Origin: Amycolatopsis nalaikhensis
Lineage (GTDB): Bacteria; Actinomycetota; Actinomycetes; Mycobacteriales; Pseudonocardiaceae
Reading direction: 5' to 3'
Length of the DNA stretch: 64,000 bases
Assembly (NCBI RefSeq): GCF_030264295.1
Contig: NZ_CP127173.1
Location: 9,741,501-9,805,500 of the forward strand
The notes beneath the pieces are model-generated. The model saw only the letters and a program-made list of their open reading frames with translations. It was not told the origin of the DNA and searched no databases. Shown piece by piece: positions 7,100 through 14,879 of the stretch (the first letter of the stretch is position 1; every line of letters begins with the position of its first letter). Both the position numbers and the translations under genes were made by a program.

Positions 7100-7546
7100 T
7101 CAGTGCGGTGTCAGCGCCAGCTCCAGCAGCCGGGACGCGGAGATCACGCCGATCAGCGTCTTGCCTTCCATGACCGCGACCAGCGGGCAGCGCAGCCGGG
7201 CCATCATCGTGGCGACCTCGACGATCGTGTCGTCGGCGTGCACCCGTGGCAGTTCGGAGGTTTCCTCCGGCAGCAAGGACCGGACGGTCTTGCCGCCGAG
7301 CTTGTCCGCGACCCGGTCGGCCATCGACTCGTCGAGCACCCCCGCCAGCGACGGGTCGTCGCGCACGTAGCTGGGCACCAGGAACCGCACCACCTGCGAC
7401 GCGGGCAGCACCGACTGCGGGCAGCCGGTCTTGTCCGTCACCACCAAGCCCGGCAACCGTCGCTCGGCCAGCAGCCGGGCGGCCGCCAGCGCGTCGGAGT
7501 CCAGTTCCACGACCGGGTATTCCTCGGCCATCTGGGCGGCGTGCAT
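7100..7546 (-). CDS. CBS domain-pair protein
   Basis: The 148-residue soluble protein is made of two CBS motifs: the first around residues 1-60 (YPVVELDSDALAAARLLAER), the second around 95-145 (VHADDTIVEVATMMARLRCP, then LVAVMEGKTLIGVISASRLL). CBS pairs bind adenine nucleotides and regulate partner proteins. It lies 19 bp upstream of the ArsB/NhaD-type permease gene, its likely partner. The site upstream of the ATG is weak. Confidence 0.85.
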   Translation of the reverse strand: MHAAQMAEEYPVVELDSDALAAARLLAERRLPGLVVTDKTGCPQSVLPASQVVRFLVPSYVRDDPSLAGVLDESMADRVADKLGGKTVRSLLPEETSELPRVHADDTIVEVATMMARLRCPLVAVMEGKTLIGVISASRLLELALTPH

Positions 7547-7585
7547 CGTCCCAGCGTACGACGTCCCGAGCGGGGGCGCCGGGGT

Positions 7586-8800
7586 TCATGGGCTGCTCCT
7601 ATCGGTTTCTTGACGAGTGGCGTGGCCGGTGGGCAGGTTGTCCGGTGGCTCGACCCGCAGCGCCTTGGCGATGGGGACGTCGGTCGAGGAGTGCAGCACG
7701 ATCGAGAGCGCGATCGTCACGGCGACGAGGTCGAACACCAGCTCGCTGTCCGGGATGCCGGACTGCAGGGCCAACAGCCCGTACACCACCGAGGCGAACC
7801 CCTTCGGCCCGAACCACGCCGCGGTCGAGCGTTCGCGCCCGGACATCGGGGTGCGCAACAGCGACAGCAGCACCGCGGCCGGGCGGACCAGCACGATCGC
7901 CAGCACCGCGACGATCCACGCGCCGACGCTCAGGTGCGACAACCGGTCCGGGGTGATCAGGGCGCCGAACACCAGCAGCGCGGCGAACTTCGTGATCTCC
8001 GAAAGCAGGTCGCCGAGTGGTTCGAAGTGCTCGGCGGCGAGCTTGTCCATCGTGGCGAGCGTCGACCCGGCGGCGAACGCGGCCAGGTAGGGGTTCGCGT
8101 GGGTGAGGTGGCAGCCCGCGTAGAGCATCACGGCGATCGCGAGCGGCCCGAGCGCCTGCAGCCGCGGTTCCGCGGTGAGGACCTTCAGCCGCCACGCCAG
8201 GCACACCAGTGCGGGCACGGCGATGCCGAGGACCAGGCCGAGGACGAGTTCGATCGCGACGGTGCCCAGGTCGGACTCGGTGTGCGCGGCGGTGGCGAGG
8301 AAGATCAGCACGAACGGCAGCGCGAGGCCGTCGTTGAGGCCGGACTCGACGTTGAGCAGCCGCCGCAGCCGCAGCGGGACGTCGTCGCGGCCGACGATCG
8401 CCGCGGCGAACACCGGGTCGGTCGGCGACAGGATCGCCCCGACCAGCAGCGCGGTCGGCCAGTCCAGCCCGACCAGGAAGTGCGCGGGCACGGCGACGCC
8501 GATCATGGTCAGCGGCATCCCGAGCCCGAGCGCCCGGCCCGAAAGCCGCCAGCCCTCGCGCAAGGCGGGCAGGCTCGCGCGCTGGCCGTCGGTGAACAGC
8601 ACGGTGAACAAGGCGATGTCCGCCAGCGCGGTCACCAGCGGGTCGCGGGGGTGGATCTCGACCAGCCCGAACCCGCCCTGCCCGATCAGGGCACCGGCGA
8701 GCAGGAACAGCAGCGCGGTCGAGAGGATCGTGCGGGCGGCGACGCCGGACAGGGACACGCTGATCAACAGCACGACGCCGAACGCCAAGATGAGCGCCAT
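7586..8800 (-). CDS. CPA1-type Na+(K+)/H+ antiporter
   Basis: The start at ATG 8800 follows GGGAG by 6 bp; the longer open frame upstream lacks a membrane topology. The 404-residue product has about 12 helices and the CPA motifs: ILSPTDPVFAAAIVGRDDVP (the ion-binding region, with the Asp of TDP) and LLNVESGLNDGLALPFVLIF. The later WFGPKGFASVVYGLLAL segment also fits the family. It exchanges monovalent cations for protons across the cytoplasmic membrane. It stands alone downstream of a remnant-filled gap. Confidence 0.9.
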   Translation of the reverse strand: MALILAFGVVLLISVSLSGVAARTILSTALLFLLAGALIGQGGFGLVEIHPRDPLVTALADIALFTVLFTDGQRASLPALREGWRLSGRALGLGMPLTMIGVAVPAHFLVGLDWPTALLVGAILSPTDPVFAAAIVGRDDVPLRLRRLLNVESGLNDGLALPFVLIFLATAAHTESDLGTVAIELVLGLVLGIAVPALVCLAWRLKVLTAEPRLQALGPLAIAVMLYAGCHLTHANPYLAAFAAGSTLATMDKLAAEHFEPLGDLLSEITKFAALLVFGALITPDRLSHLSVGAWIVAVLAIVLVRPAAVLLSLLRTPMSGRERSTAAWFGPKGFASVVYGLLALQSGIPDSELVFDLVAVTIALSIVLHSSTDVPIAKALRVEPPDNLPTGHATRQETDRSSP

Positions 8801-9206
8801 CGGACTCCCACGGGTCGGTCCAACCGCCCACCGCCCGGGCCGGGCGCGGGCAGGCCGACCAGACTTCCCGGCACTCCTCGCGTAAAGATGCCGCAAAGGC
8901 GGCTCCGGGGCAAACCGGATGGCCGCTCGGCCTGGTGGCGGGACAGCGGCCTCCGTTGCCGCCGCCCAGCCTGGGTGGTCATTCCTCAAGGTGCCGGCTG
9001 GTTTCGCCAGGACCACGCGTCGCGCAGGTGAGGCGAGGAGGACTTCGTCGCCGGCGTAGCTCGGCTCCGCCCCGAGCGGCACCCAGGCCTCGTGCACGGC
9101 CCGCCCGTCGACGAAGCGCGTGATGGTGACACCGGAGGCGTACGTCGTCCGAGAACAATCCCGTGCAACGGCAATCCCCGTGTGCCCACCCGCACCGACA
9201 GCCGGA
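8801..9206. other. Gap without an intact gene; possible SnoaL-like remnant on the minus strand
   Basis: No full gene is visible. On the minus strand at about 9000-9190 a frame without a plausible start encodes YASGVTITRFVDGRAVHEAW and then VPLG. This weakly resembles the C-terminal strands of SnoaL-like ester cyclases. It is cut off at its 5' side by the glycosyltransferase remnant. I cannot assign the rest of the interval. Confidence 0.25.
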
Positions 9207-9500
9207 TCACTTCACCAGCTGCCGCACGGCTTCGTGCTCGCCCCGTTCGGCGCGGACCCGGCCGCCCAGCTCGGCCGCCACCGAGGCGATCCCGGCCGCC
9301 CGGTCGATGGCTTCGGCGAGCTTCGCCGCGGTCAACCGGGGTTGGGCGATCGGCGGCTGTGCGACGCCGAGGTGGGCCATGCGACGTCCCCAGAAGGGCT
9401 GGTCGGCGACGAACGGGCAGATGACCTGCGGCCGTCCGGCGGCGACCGCCGCGGCGGTCGTCCCGGCGCCGCCGTGGTGCACGACCAGGCTGGTCGGCCG
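9207..9500 (-). pseudogene. 3' remnant of a UGT-type glycosyltransferase
   Basis: The frame encodes TSLVVHHGGAGTTAAAVAAG, then RPQVICPFVADQPFWGRRMA and a helical end (LTAAKLAEAIDRAAGI). This is the nucleotide-sugar-binding C-terminal end of the MGT/UGT (GT1) family, where HHGGAGT is the donor-binding signature. About 95 of an expected 400 residues remain. Upstream of about 9500 the frame loses similarity and soon meets a stop. Here the opposite strand carries the last codons of another frame (GRCGWTAPDFRAWLAGQMAA, stop at 9579). I infer a truncated, non-functional gene at a rearrangement junction. Confidence 0.65.
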
Positions 9501-9575
9501 CTGCGGCTGGACCGCCCCGGACTTCCGCGCGTGGCTGGCCGGGCAGATGGCCGCCGCGCTGCTCGGGACCCCGGC

Positions 9576-10334
9576 TTAGCCGCCGCCGGCGCGCTCGATG
9601 ACGAACGCGGTCAGGAACCCCAGCGTCGCGAGCAGGCCCGTGTACAACTCGGTGCGTTCGAACGCTTCCGGGATCATCGTGTCGGCGATCATGGCCAGGA
9701 TCGCCCCCGCGGCCACCGCCGTGATCGCCGCGACGGTGGCAGGCGAGGCCGTCCGCAGCAGGACGTTGCCCGCCAAGGCCGCGACCCCGCTGGCGAGCGC
9801 GATGCCGCTCCACACGCCGAAGACGTACCCCGCGCCGCGGCCGGCGTTCTTCATCCCCGCCGCGCTGGAGAGGCCTTCCGGGACGTTCGAGATGAACACC
9901 GCGGCCAGCACGGTGAGCCCCACTCCCCCGCCGCCGAGCAGGGAAACGCCCAGCACCACCGACTCCGGCACGCCGTCGAGCAGCGCGCCGACGGCGATGG
10001 CGGCACCGCTGCCCGCACTGTCCTGTTCGGACGGTTGCTGCGCGCCGGAACGCTTGCGGTGCCGGGCACCCCGGCGGGCGAGCAGGACGTTGATCGCGAC
10101 GTAGACGGCCGCGCCACCGAGGAAGCCACCCGCCGTCGGGCCGAGCCCGCCGGAGCGCTGGGCCTCGTCGACGAGGTCGAAGGCGAGCGCGGAGATCAGC
10201 ACGCCGGCCCCGAAGGCCATGATCCCGGCGACGACGCGCCGCGAGACCCGGGCCCACCAGGCGACCGCGGCGCCCAGCACGAGCGCCGCGCCGCCGACGA
10301 GGCCCCACAGTCCCGCCTCGAGCCATTCCGGCAC
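9576..10334 (-). CDS. ZIP-family divalent metal transporter
   Basis: The 252-residue membrane protein has about eight helices. Helix IV contains GALLDGVPESVVLGVSLL and helix V AVFISNVPEGLSSAAGMK, the two metal-binding motifs of ZIP proteins (H of the usual HNxPEG is replaced by D or S). A variable basic loop (RHRKRSGAQQPSEQ) lies between helices III and IV. I prefer the GTG at 10334 because GGAGG is 10 bp upstream; the GTG at 10343 is too close to that site. Probable role: uptake or release of zinc or related cations. No metal regulator is adjacent. Confidence 0.85.
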   Translation of the reverse strand: MPEWLEAGLWGLVGGAALVLGAAVAWWARVSRRVVAGIMAFGAGVLISALAFDLVDEAQRSGGLGPTAGGFLGGAAVYVAINVLLARRGARHRKRSGAQQPSEQDSAGSGAAIAVGALLDGVPESVVLGVSLLGGGGVGLTVLAAVFISNVPEGLSSAAGMKNAGRGAGYVFGVWSGIALASGVAALAGNVLLRTASPATVAAITAVAAGAILAMIADTMIPEAFERTELYTGLLATLGFLTAFVIERAGGG

Positions 10335-10420
10335 GTGAGCCACCCCTCCGCCGACGCCGTGATCACCCGGGGACTACCCACCGAAGCCCGGGCGGACACC
10401 TCGGAACCGGCGCCCGAGCC

Positions 10421-11374
10421 CTACCGCTCCATGTCGTGCTCCCAGCTGCCGCGCGTGTCGACGTCCGCGGCGTCCGCCAGTGCCTCCAGCTCCGCGATCT
10501 CCTCGCCGGTGAGCTCGATGCCGCGCGCCCGGACCACCCCGTCGAGGTGACCGACCTTCGTGACCCCGACGATCGGGGTGGTCCCCTTGGCGATGGCCCA
10601 GGCGGTGGCGACGTCGGCGGCGGACGCGCCCCGGTCGTCGCCGATCGCGGCCATCCGGTCCGTCAGCGCCCGCAGCCGGGGCAGCATGCCGTTGTACACG
10701 GCCGCCCGGCTGCTGCCCTCCGGCAGCGGGTGCGCCGGGCTGTACCTGCCGGTCAGCGCGCCCTGCTCGAGGACCATGTAGGAAAAGAACCGCACGTCGT
10801 GCTCGCGGCAGTGCTCGAGGATGCCCGCGCGCTCGGAGCTGCGGTGCAGGACGCTGTAGTGGTTCTGGACCGCCTCCACGCGAAAACCGGCGTCGCCGAG
10901 GATCTCGTCGGCGAGAGCGATTTCCTTCAGGTTGTGGTTCGAGACGCCGACGTGCTTGACCCGGCCGCTCCGCAGCAGCGGAATCAAATACGGCGTCCAC
11001 CGGGCCACGTCGGCGGGATTGTGGATCCAATACAGGTCCACGTAGTCCGTGCCCAGCCGGTCGAGGCTCTGCTCCAGCATGTCCGCGACCGGGTCGTCGC
11101 CGTCGCCCGCGATCTGCGGGGTGAACTTCGTCGACAGCTGGTAATCCCCGCGGTCGTAGCCCTTCAGCGCCTGCGCGAGGACCGTCTCCGAGCGGCCCAT
11201 GCCGTACACCGCAGCGGTGTCCCACAGGGTGAAGCCGGTCGAGAGCGCCTGTTCGGCGACTTCGCGCAGGCCGGACGCGGTCAGCTCGCTGCCGAAGTAG
11301 CCGTCGCCCACCTCGCCGCTGTCTCCCCAGGCCCAGGTACCCAGGGCCACCGCCGGTGCGGTCGTGCTCGTCAT
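10421..11374 (-). CDS. Aldo/keto reductase
   Basis: The 317-residue (alpha/beta)8 barrel protein has a complete AKR catalytic tetrad: D52 and Y57 (LWDTAAVYGMG), K83 (STKFTP) and H118 (YWIHNP). The C-terminal NADPH-binding part contains TPIVGVTKVGHL. It should reduce aldehydes or ketones with NADPH in the cytosol. GGAGG lies 7 bp before the ATG. It is divergent from an XRE/MmyB-type regulator gene with 121 bp between them; this pairing is common and suggests that the regulator controls it. Confidence 0.9.
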   Translation of the reverse strand: MTSTTAPAVALGTWAWGDSGEVGDGYFGSELTASGLREVAEQALSTGFTLWDTAAVYGMGRSETVLAQALKGYDRGDYQLSTKFTPQIAGDGDDPVADMLEQSLDRLGTDYVDLYWIHNPADVARWTPYLIPLLRSGRVKHVGVSNHNLKEIALADEILGDAGFRVEAVQNHYSVLHRSSERAGILEHCREHDVRFFSYMVLEQGALTGRYSPAHPLPEGSSRAAVYNGMLPRLRALTDRMAAIGDDRGASAADVATAWAIAKGTTPIVGVTKVGHLDGVVRARGIELTGEEIAELEALADAADVDTRGSWEHDMER

Positions 11375-11495
11375 GTCTTCCTACCTCCATGCGGAACGGT
11401 CGATCCCCAGGAGACCCCGTTCGCCGCCACCGGAGAAGGTCGCGATTAACGGGGGTGTCACTTCAACCCCCCTCACGCCGTGACCAGCGGTTACC

Positions 11496-12383
11496 GTGAA
11501 TGACATGGACCAGCCCGGAAACCGCGAGGAGATCCGGCACTTCCTCGCCAGCAGGCGCGCGAAGATCACCCCGGCGCAGGTCGGCCTGCCGACCAGTGCC
11601 CGCCGCCGGGTGGCCGGACTGCGGCGCGAGGAGGTCGCCGTCCTCGCCGGGGTGAGCACGGAGTGGTACACGCGGCTGGAGAAGGGGCACATCGGCGGCG
11701 TGTCCGAAGACGTCCTCGACGCGGTGGCCAGAGCCCTGCGCCTGGACGACGACGAACGCACGTACCTGTTCGACCTGGCCCGGACGGCGCGTCGCACGCC
11801 CTCGCGTCGCCGGGACGTCGAGGTCCCGCCCCGGGTCCGGTGGCTACTGGACTCGATGACGATGTCGTCGGCGTTCGTCCGGGACGGCCGCACGGACGTC
11901 GTCGCGGCCAACCCGCTGGCCCGAGCCCTGTACGCACCGATGTTCACCAGCGCGACGGTCGACCACCGCGGCCGCCCCAACATCGCCCGCTACATCTTCC
12001 TCGACCCCGGCGCACCGGACTTCTTCGTCGACTGGGACGCAGCGGGCAACGCGACCGCCGCCCTGCTGCGCGCCGAGGCCGGGCGCGAACCCCGCGACCG
12101 GGCCCTGCGCGAACTGATCGGCGAGCTGAGCACGCTCAGCCCCGAGTTCCGCGGCCGGTGGGCGGCACACGACGTCCTGATCCGCCACGACGGTGTCAAA
12201 CGGCTCCAGCACCCCGAGGTCGGCCTGCTGGAGTTGACGTTCCAGTCCCTCGACCTGCCGTTGTCCGGCCGAGCCGTGAACAACCTGGTCACCTACACCG
12301 CCGAACCCGGTACGCCTGCCGAAGACCGGCTCAAGCTGCTCGCCAGCTGGGCGGCTACGCGAACCCAGCCAGCTCGGCCATAG
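11496..12383 (+). CDS. XRE-family regulator with MmyB-type ligand-binding domain
   Basis: An N-terminal helix-turn-helix (about residues 20-75, RREEVAVLAGVSTEWYTRLE) is followed by a C-terminal PAS-like MmyB ligand-binding domain (about 110-290: VRWLLDSMTMSSAFVRDGRT, then VVAANPLARALY). The first start is GTG 11496; ATG 11505 is equally plausible and neither has a clear ribosome site, so the message may be leaderless. In this family the gene next door, here a divergent aldo/keto reductase, is usually the target. A fatty-acid-like ligand is known for MmyB but not shown here. Confidence 0.88.
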   Translation: MNDMDQPGNREEIRHFLASRRAKITPAQVGLPTSARRRVAGLRREEVAVLAGVSTEWYTRLEKGHIGGVSEDVLDAVARALRLDDDERTYLFDLARTARRTPSRRRDVEVPPRVRWLLDSMTMSSAFVRDGRTDVVAANPLARALYAPMFTSATVDHRGRPNIARYIFLDPGAPDFFVDWDAAGNATAALLRAEAGREPRDRALRELIGELSTLSPEFRGRWAAHDVLIRHDGVKRLQHPEVGLLELTFQSLDLPLSGRAVNNLVTYTAEPGTPAEDRLKLLASWAATRTQPARP

Positions 12384-12401
12384 TTCCGGCAAGATGGGCG
12401 A

Positions 12402-12746
12402 ATGCCCCGTCGTCAGCTCCGCCCGCACCACGTATGGCTGATCGGCGTTCCGCTCAACCTGCTGCTGGCCATCCCCTGCGCCTACCCCGTCGCGTTCGCC
12501 ATGCTGGGCGCCGAGGTCTTCGCGGCCGAGCTCGGGTGGGGCACCGCCGAGCCCACCCTGGTCGACGACGGCGCGGGCATCGCGATCGGGGTCGGCCTGG
12601 CCTCACTGCTCTTCGCCGGGCTGGTCGTGGCCGGTTTGAACGCCCTGTTCGCTTTCCGCGCGCCGCGGCTCAAAGCCGTCCCCTACTGGCTCGCGGTGCC
12701 GCTGCTGGTCCTGGTTCCCGACGTCGTCTACTGGACCACCCGCTAG
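12402..12746 (+). CDS. Small membrane protein, unknown function
   Basis: The product has 114 residues with three hydrophobic segments (VWLIGVPLNLLLAIPCAYPV, GIAIGVGLASLLFAGLVVAG and VPYWLAVPLLVLVPDVVYW) and an N-terminal basic stretch. The start lies 18 bp after the regulator stop, so the two may be cotranscribed. Its 3' 144 bp overlap the 3' end of the TetR gene on the other strand. No family recognised. Confidence 0.55.
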   Translation: MPRRQLRPHHVWLIGVPLNLLLAIPCAYPVAFAMLGAEVFAAELGWGTAEPTLVDDGAGIAIGVGLASLLFAGLVVAGLNALFAFRAPRLKAVPYWLAVPLLVLVPDVVYWTTR

Positions 12747-13289
12747 CTCGTCCCGGCGGAAGGCCCGCAGGAACGTCTCGACGATGACGTCGGCGGCCTG
12801 GGCGTCGCTCAACCCGGGCAGGCGGCGCGCGGAAAGGCGCACCAGCCGCGCCAGTACACCGCTCGCCCAGCGGGTCGGCACGCCCGGCCGGAAGAACCCT
12901 TCGCCGGTCGCTCGCCGCAGGAACGCGTCCACCTCGTCGATGGCCCGCAGGCGCCGGGCGCCGATCTCGGGGTCCGCGCACACCTTCGCGATTTCGGTGG
13001 GCCACTTGCGGTTCACCCCGACGATGCCCTCGACGTACCGGTGCAGGGCCACCGGCACGGGCGCCTCCCGCAGCCGCGCCGCCGCGATCACTGCCTCGAT
13101 CGCGTCCAGCCGGGCCCGGCAGACCGCCAGCAGCAGCTCGTCGCGGCCGGTGAACCGCCGGTAGACCGTCCGGCGATTCACCCCGGCCTCCGCCGCGATC
13201 GCCGCGATGCTCGCGGCGGGGTCCTCGACGAGCAGGCGCGCGCCCGTCGTCAGCAGGAGCTCCAGGTTGCGCGCGGCGTCGGCCCGCAC
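12603..13289 (-). CDS. TetR-family regulator
   Basis: The start at GTG 13289 lies 4 bp after the SDR stop codon. The helix-turn-helix spans about residues 20-55 (SIAAIAAEAGVNRRTVYRRF), a clean TetR_N motif, followed by an all-helical ligand domain to about residue 180. The last 45 residues (QDQQRHREPVGDGFEPRRAE...) are unlike the family, because the frame runs on antisense through the convergent membrane-protein gene. It sits directly downstream of the SDR gene in one transcription unit; candidate operators lie upstream of the SDR gene at 14161-14247. Confidence 0.82.
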   Translation of the reverse strand: MRADAARNLELLLTTGARLLVEDPAASIAAIAAEAGVNRRTVYRRFTGRDELLLAVCRARLDAIEAVIAAARLREAPVPVALHRYVEGIVGVNRKWPTEIAKVCADPEIGARRLRAIDEVDAFLRRATGEGFFRPGVPTRWASGVLARLVRLSARRLPGLSDAQAADVIVETFLRAFRRDELAGGPVDDVGNQDQQRHREPVGDGFEPRRAESEQGVQTGHDQPGEEQ

Positions 13290-13293
13290 GGTC

Positions 13294-14136
13294 TTACGAA
13301 TCGTCTCGGGGGAAGTCGGCCGAGCGGCTGAGCTCGGCCCACTCCTCGGTCTCGGCTGCGCGCTGCTCCGCGGCCTTCCGCGCGGCCTCGACGGCGTCAC
13401 CGCCGAGGATGAGCCGCCGCGGCGGGGTGTCCGCGCAGACCGCCTTGATGACGGCCTTCGCGCCGCGGACGGGGTCACCCGGCTGGTTGCCGTCGTGCTC
13501 GTCGCGGTAGCGGTGGATCGCGCCGACGGTGTCCTCGTAGTCCGCGCCGACGGCGTGCCGCGTCATCGACGAGCCCTGCCAGTCGGTCCGGAACGCGCCC
13601 GGCTCGACGATGATCACCCGCACGCCGAACGGCGCGACCTCGCTCGCGAGCACTTCCGAGAAGCCCTCGACCGCGAACTTCGCCGTCTGGTAAGCGCCCA
13701 TGCCCGGCGTGCCGCCGACGCGCCCGCCGATCGAGGAGAACTGCACGAAGGTGCCCGACCGCTGCGTCCGGAAGACCGGCAAGGCGGCCCGCGAAACGTT
13801 CACGACGCCGAAGAGGTTCGTCTCGATCTGCGCGCGGAAGTCGTCCTCGGCCATCTCCTCGATCGGCGCGCTGTTCGCGTACCCGGCGTTGTTGACGACC
13901 ACATCGAGCCGGCCGAAGACCTTGACGGCCTCCGCCACCGCGTCGGCGGCCGCACCGGCGTCGGTGACGTCGAGGGCGACCGGGTGGATCCGCTCGCCGT
14001 GGGCCGCGACGAGGTCGGCCAGCTGCTCGGGCCGCCGCGCGGTGGCCACGACGGAGTCGCCCGCCGCCAGCACCTCTTCCGTGAGACTGCGGCCGAAGCC
14101 GCGGGACGCTCCGGTGATCAGCCAGGTCCTGCTCAT
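13294..14136 (-). CDS. Short-chain dehydrogenase/reductase (SDR)
   Basis: The 280-residue classical SDR has the NAD(P)-binding TGASRGFG at residues 8-15, NNAG at 82-85, catalytic serine at 134/135, and Y149-x3-K153 (YQTAK). Arg in the first loop (TARRPEQL) suggests NADP(H). The product is a cytosolic oxidoreductase of unknown substrate. AGGAG lies just upstream of the ATG. It is cotranscribed with a TetR gene starting 4 bp after its stop, and its promoter region has repeated CTATGTGACA elements. Confidence 0.9.
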   Translation of the reverse strand: MSRTWLITGASRGFGRSLTEEVLAAGDSVVATARRPEQLADLVAAHGERIHPVALDVTDAGAAADAVAEAVKVFGRLDVVVNNAGYANSAPIEEMAEDDFRAQIETNLFGVVNVSRAALPVFRTQRSGTFVQFSSIGGRVGGTPGMGAYQTAKFAVEGFSEVLASEVAPFGVRVIIVEPGAFRTDWQGSSMTRHAVGADYEDTVGAIHRYRDEHDGNQPGDPVRGAKAVIKAVCADTPPRRLILGGDAVEAARKAAEQRAAETEEWAELSRSADFPRDDS

Positions 14137-14160
14137 TGAGACTCCTCAGTCGCTAAGTGC

Positions 14161-14251
14161 GTCACCTATGTGACAATTAGACCACCGCGCCTCCCGCAAT
14201 GCGAGCCGAAGTGACGACTGAGACATCTAGTGACTCAACTATGTGACATTT
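14161..14251. promoter_or_regulatory. Candidate TetR operators upstream of the SDR-TetR unit
   Basis: GTCACCTATGTGAC (14161-14174) is an inverted repeat with 5-bp arms and a 4-bp spacer. A second copy of its right half, CTATGTGACA, occurs at 14239-14248, and both are followed by an A/T-rich triplet. The elements lie 25 to 115 bp upstream of the SDR start, fitting autoregulation by the TetR protein encoded in the same unit. Confidence 0.5.
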
Positions 14252-14281
14252 CAGCAGGTGAGCTCTCGCCGCCGCGTGGCG

Positions 14282-14743
14282 TCACCGCCAGCGGGACAGC
14301 CACGCCCACCCCAGCTCGAGCCGCTCCCGCCCCACACCGTGGTGCCACAGGAACACCAGGACGGTGGCGCCCGCGCCGAGCAGCGTCAGCAGGCCGCCGA
14401 GCACGATAGGCGTCGTGTGCTTGTCACCTTCGTCGAATTCCGCGCGCCCTTCGTCCGGCCACACCCGGATCTGCACCCGGCGCCCCGGGACGATCACGTA
14501 CCCCTGCTGGTGCTCGAAGGTCTCCGTCCTCGTCACCCCGTCGGGGCCGGTGTACTCGACGTCCGCGGTCAGGTGCTCCCGGAACCCGGTCGCGACGACC
14601 CGCCCCGGGAAGAGCCCCGCCGACCGGTGCACGTCCGCGGCGAGGGCAACGCCTGCCCACACCGCGGCGAGCCCGCCGACGAGCACCAGCAGGGGAAGCC
14701 ACAACGAGGCCGCCCCGGGCAGCCAGGACTTCGACGACTTCAT
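14282..14743 (-). CDS. DUF3592-like membrane protein; possible RHS immunity protein
   Basis: The 153-residue protein from the ATG at 14743 has an N-terminal helix (LWLPLLVLVGGLAAVWAGVA) and a second near residue 115 (PIVLGGLLTLLGAGATVLVF). Between them is a beta-rich extracytoplasmic segment (GRVVATGFREHLTADVEYTG, RRVQIRVWPDEGR) of DUF3592 type. GGAGG lies almost against the ATG, so initiation may be weak. It is the first gene downstream of the RHS toxin gene on the same strand, 136 bp away, the usual position of an immunity gene. The immunity role is inference from position only. Confidence 0.6.
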   Translation of the reverse strand: MKSSKSWLPGAASLWLPLLVLVGGLAAVWAGVALAADVHRSAGLFPGRVVATGFREHLTADVEYTGPDGVTRTETFEHQQGYVIVPGRRVQIRVWPDEGRAEFDEGDKHTTPIVLGGLLTLLGAGATVLVFLWHHGVGRERLELGWAWLSRWR

Positions 14744-14879
14744 GCCTCCAGCACGCCTGAACCGCCACCGCGGTTGCCCGGCGGCCCGGGAGGCTTGAGC
14801 CTGGCCCTGCGCCCTGCATCGACTCGCTGCTGCGCCGCGGCTCGCCAACCTCGGCGAGACCACGCGTCGTCACCGGGGG

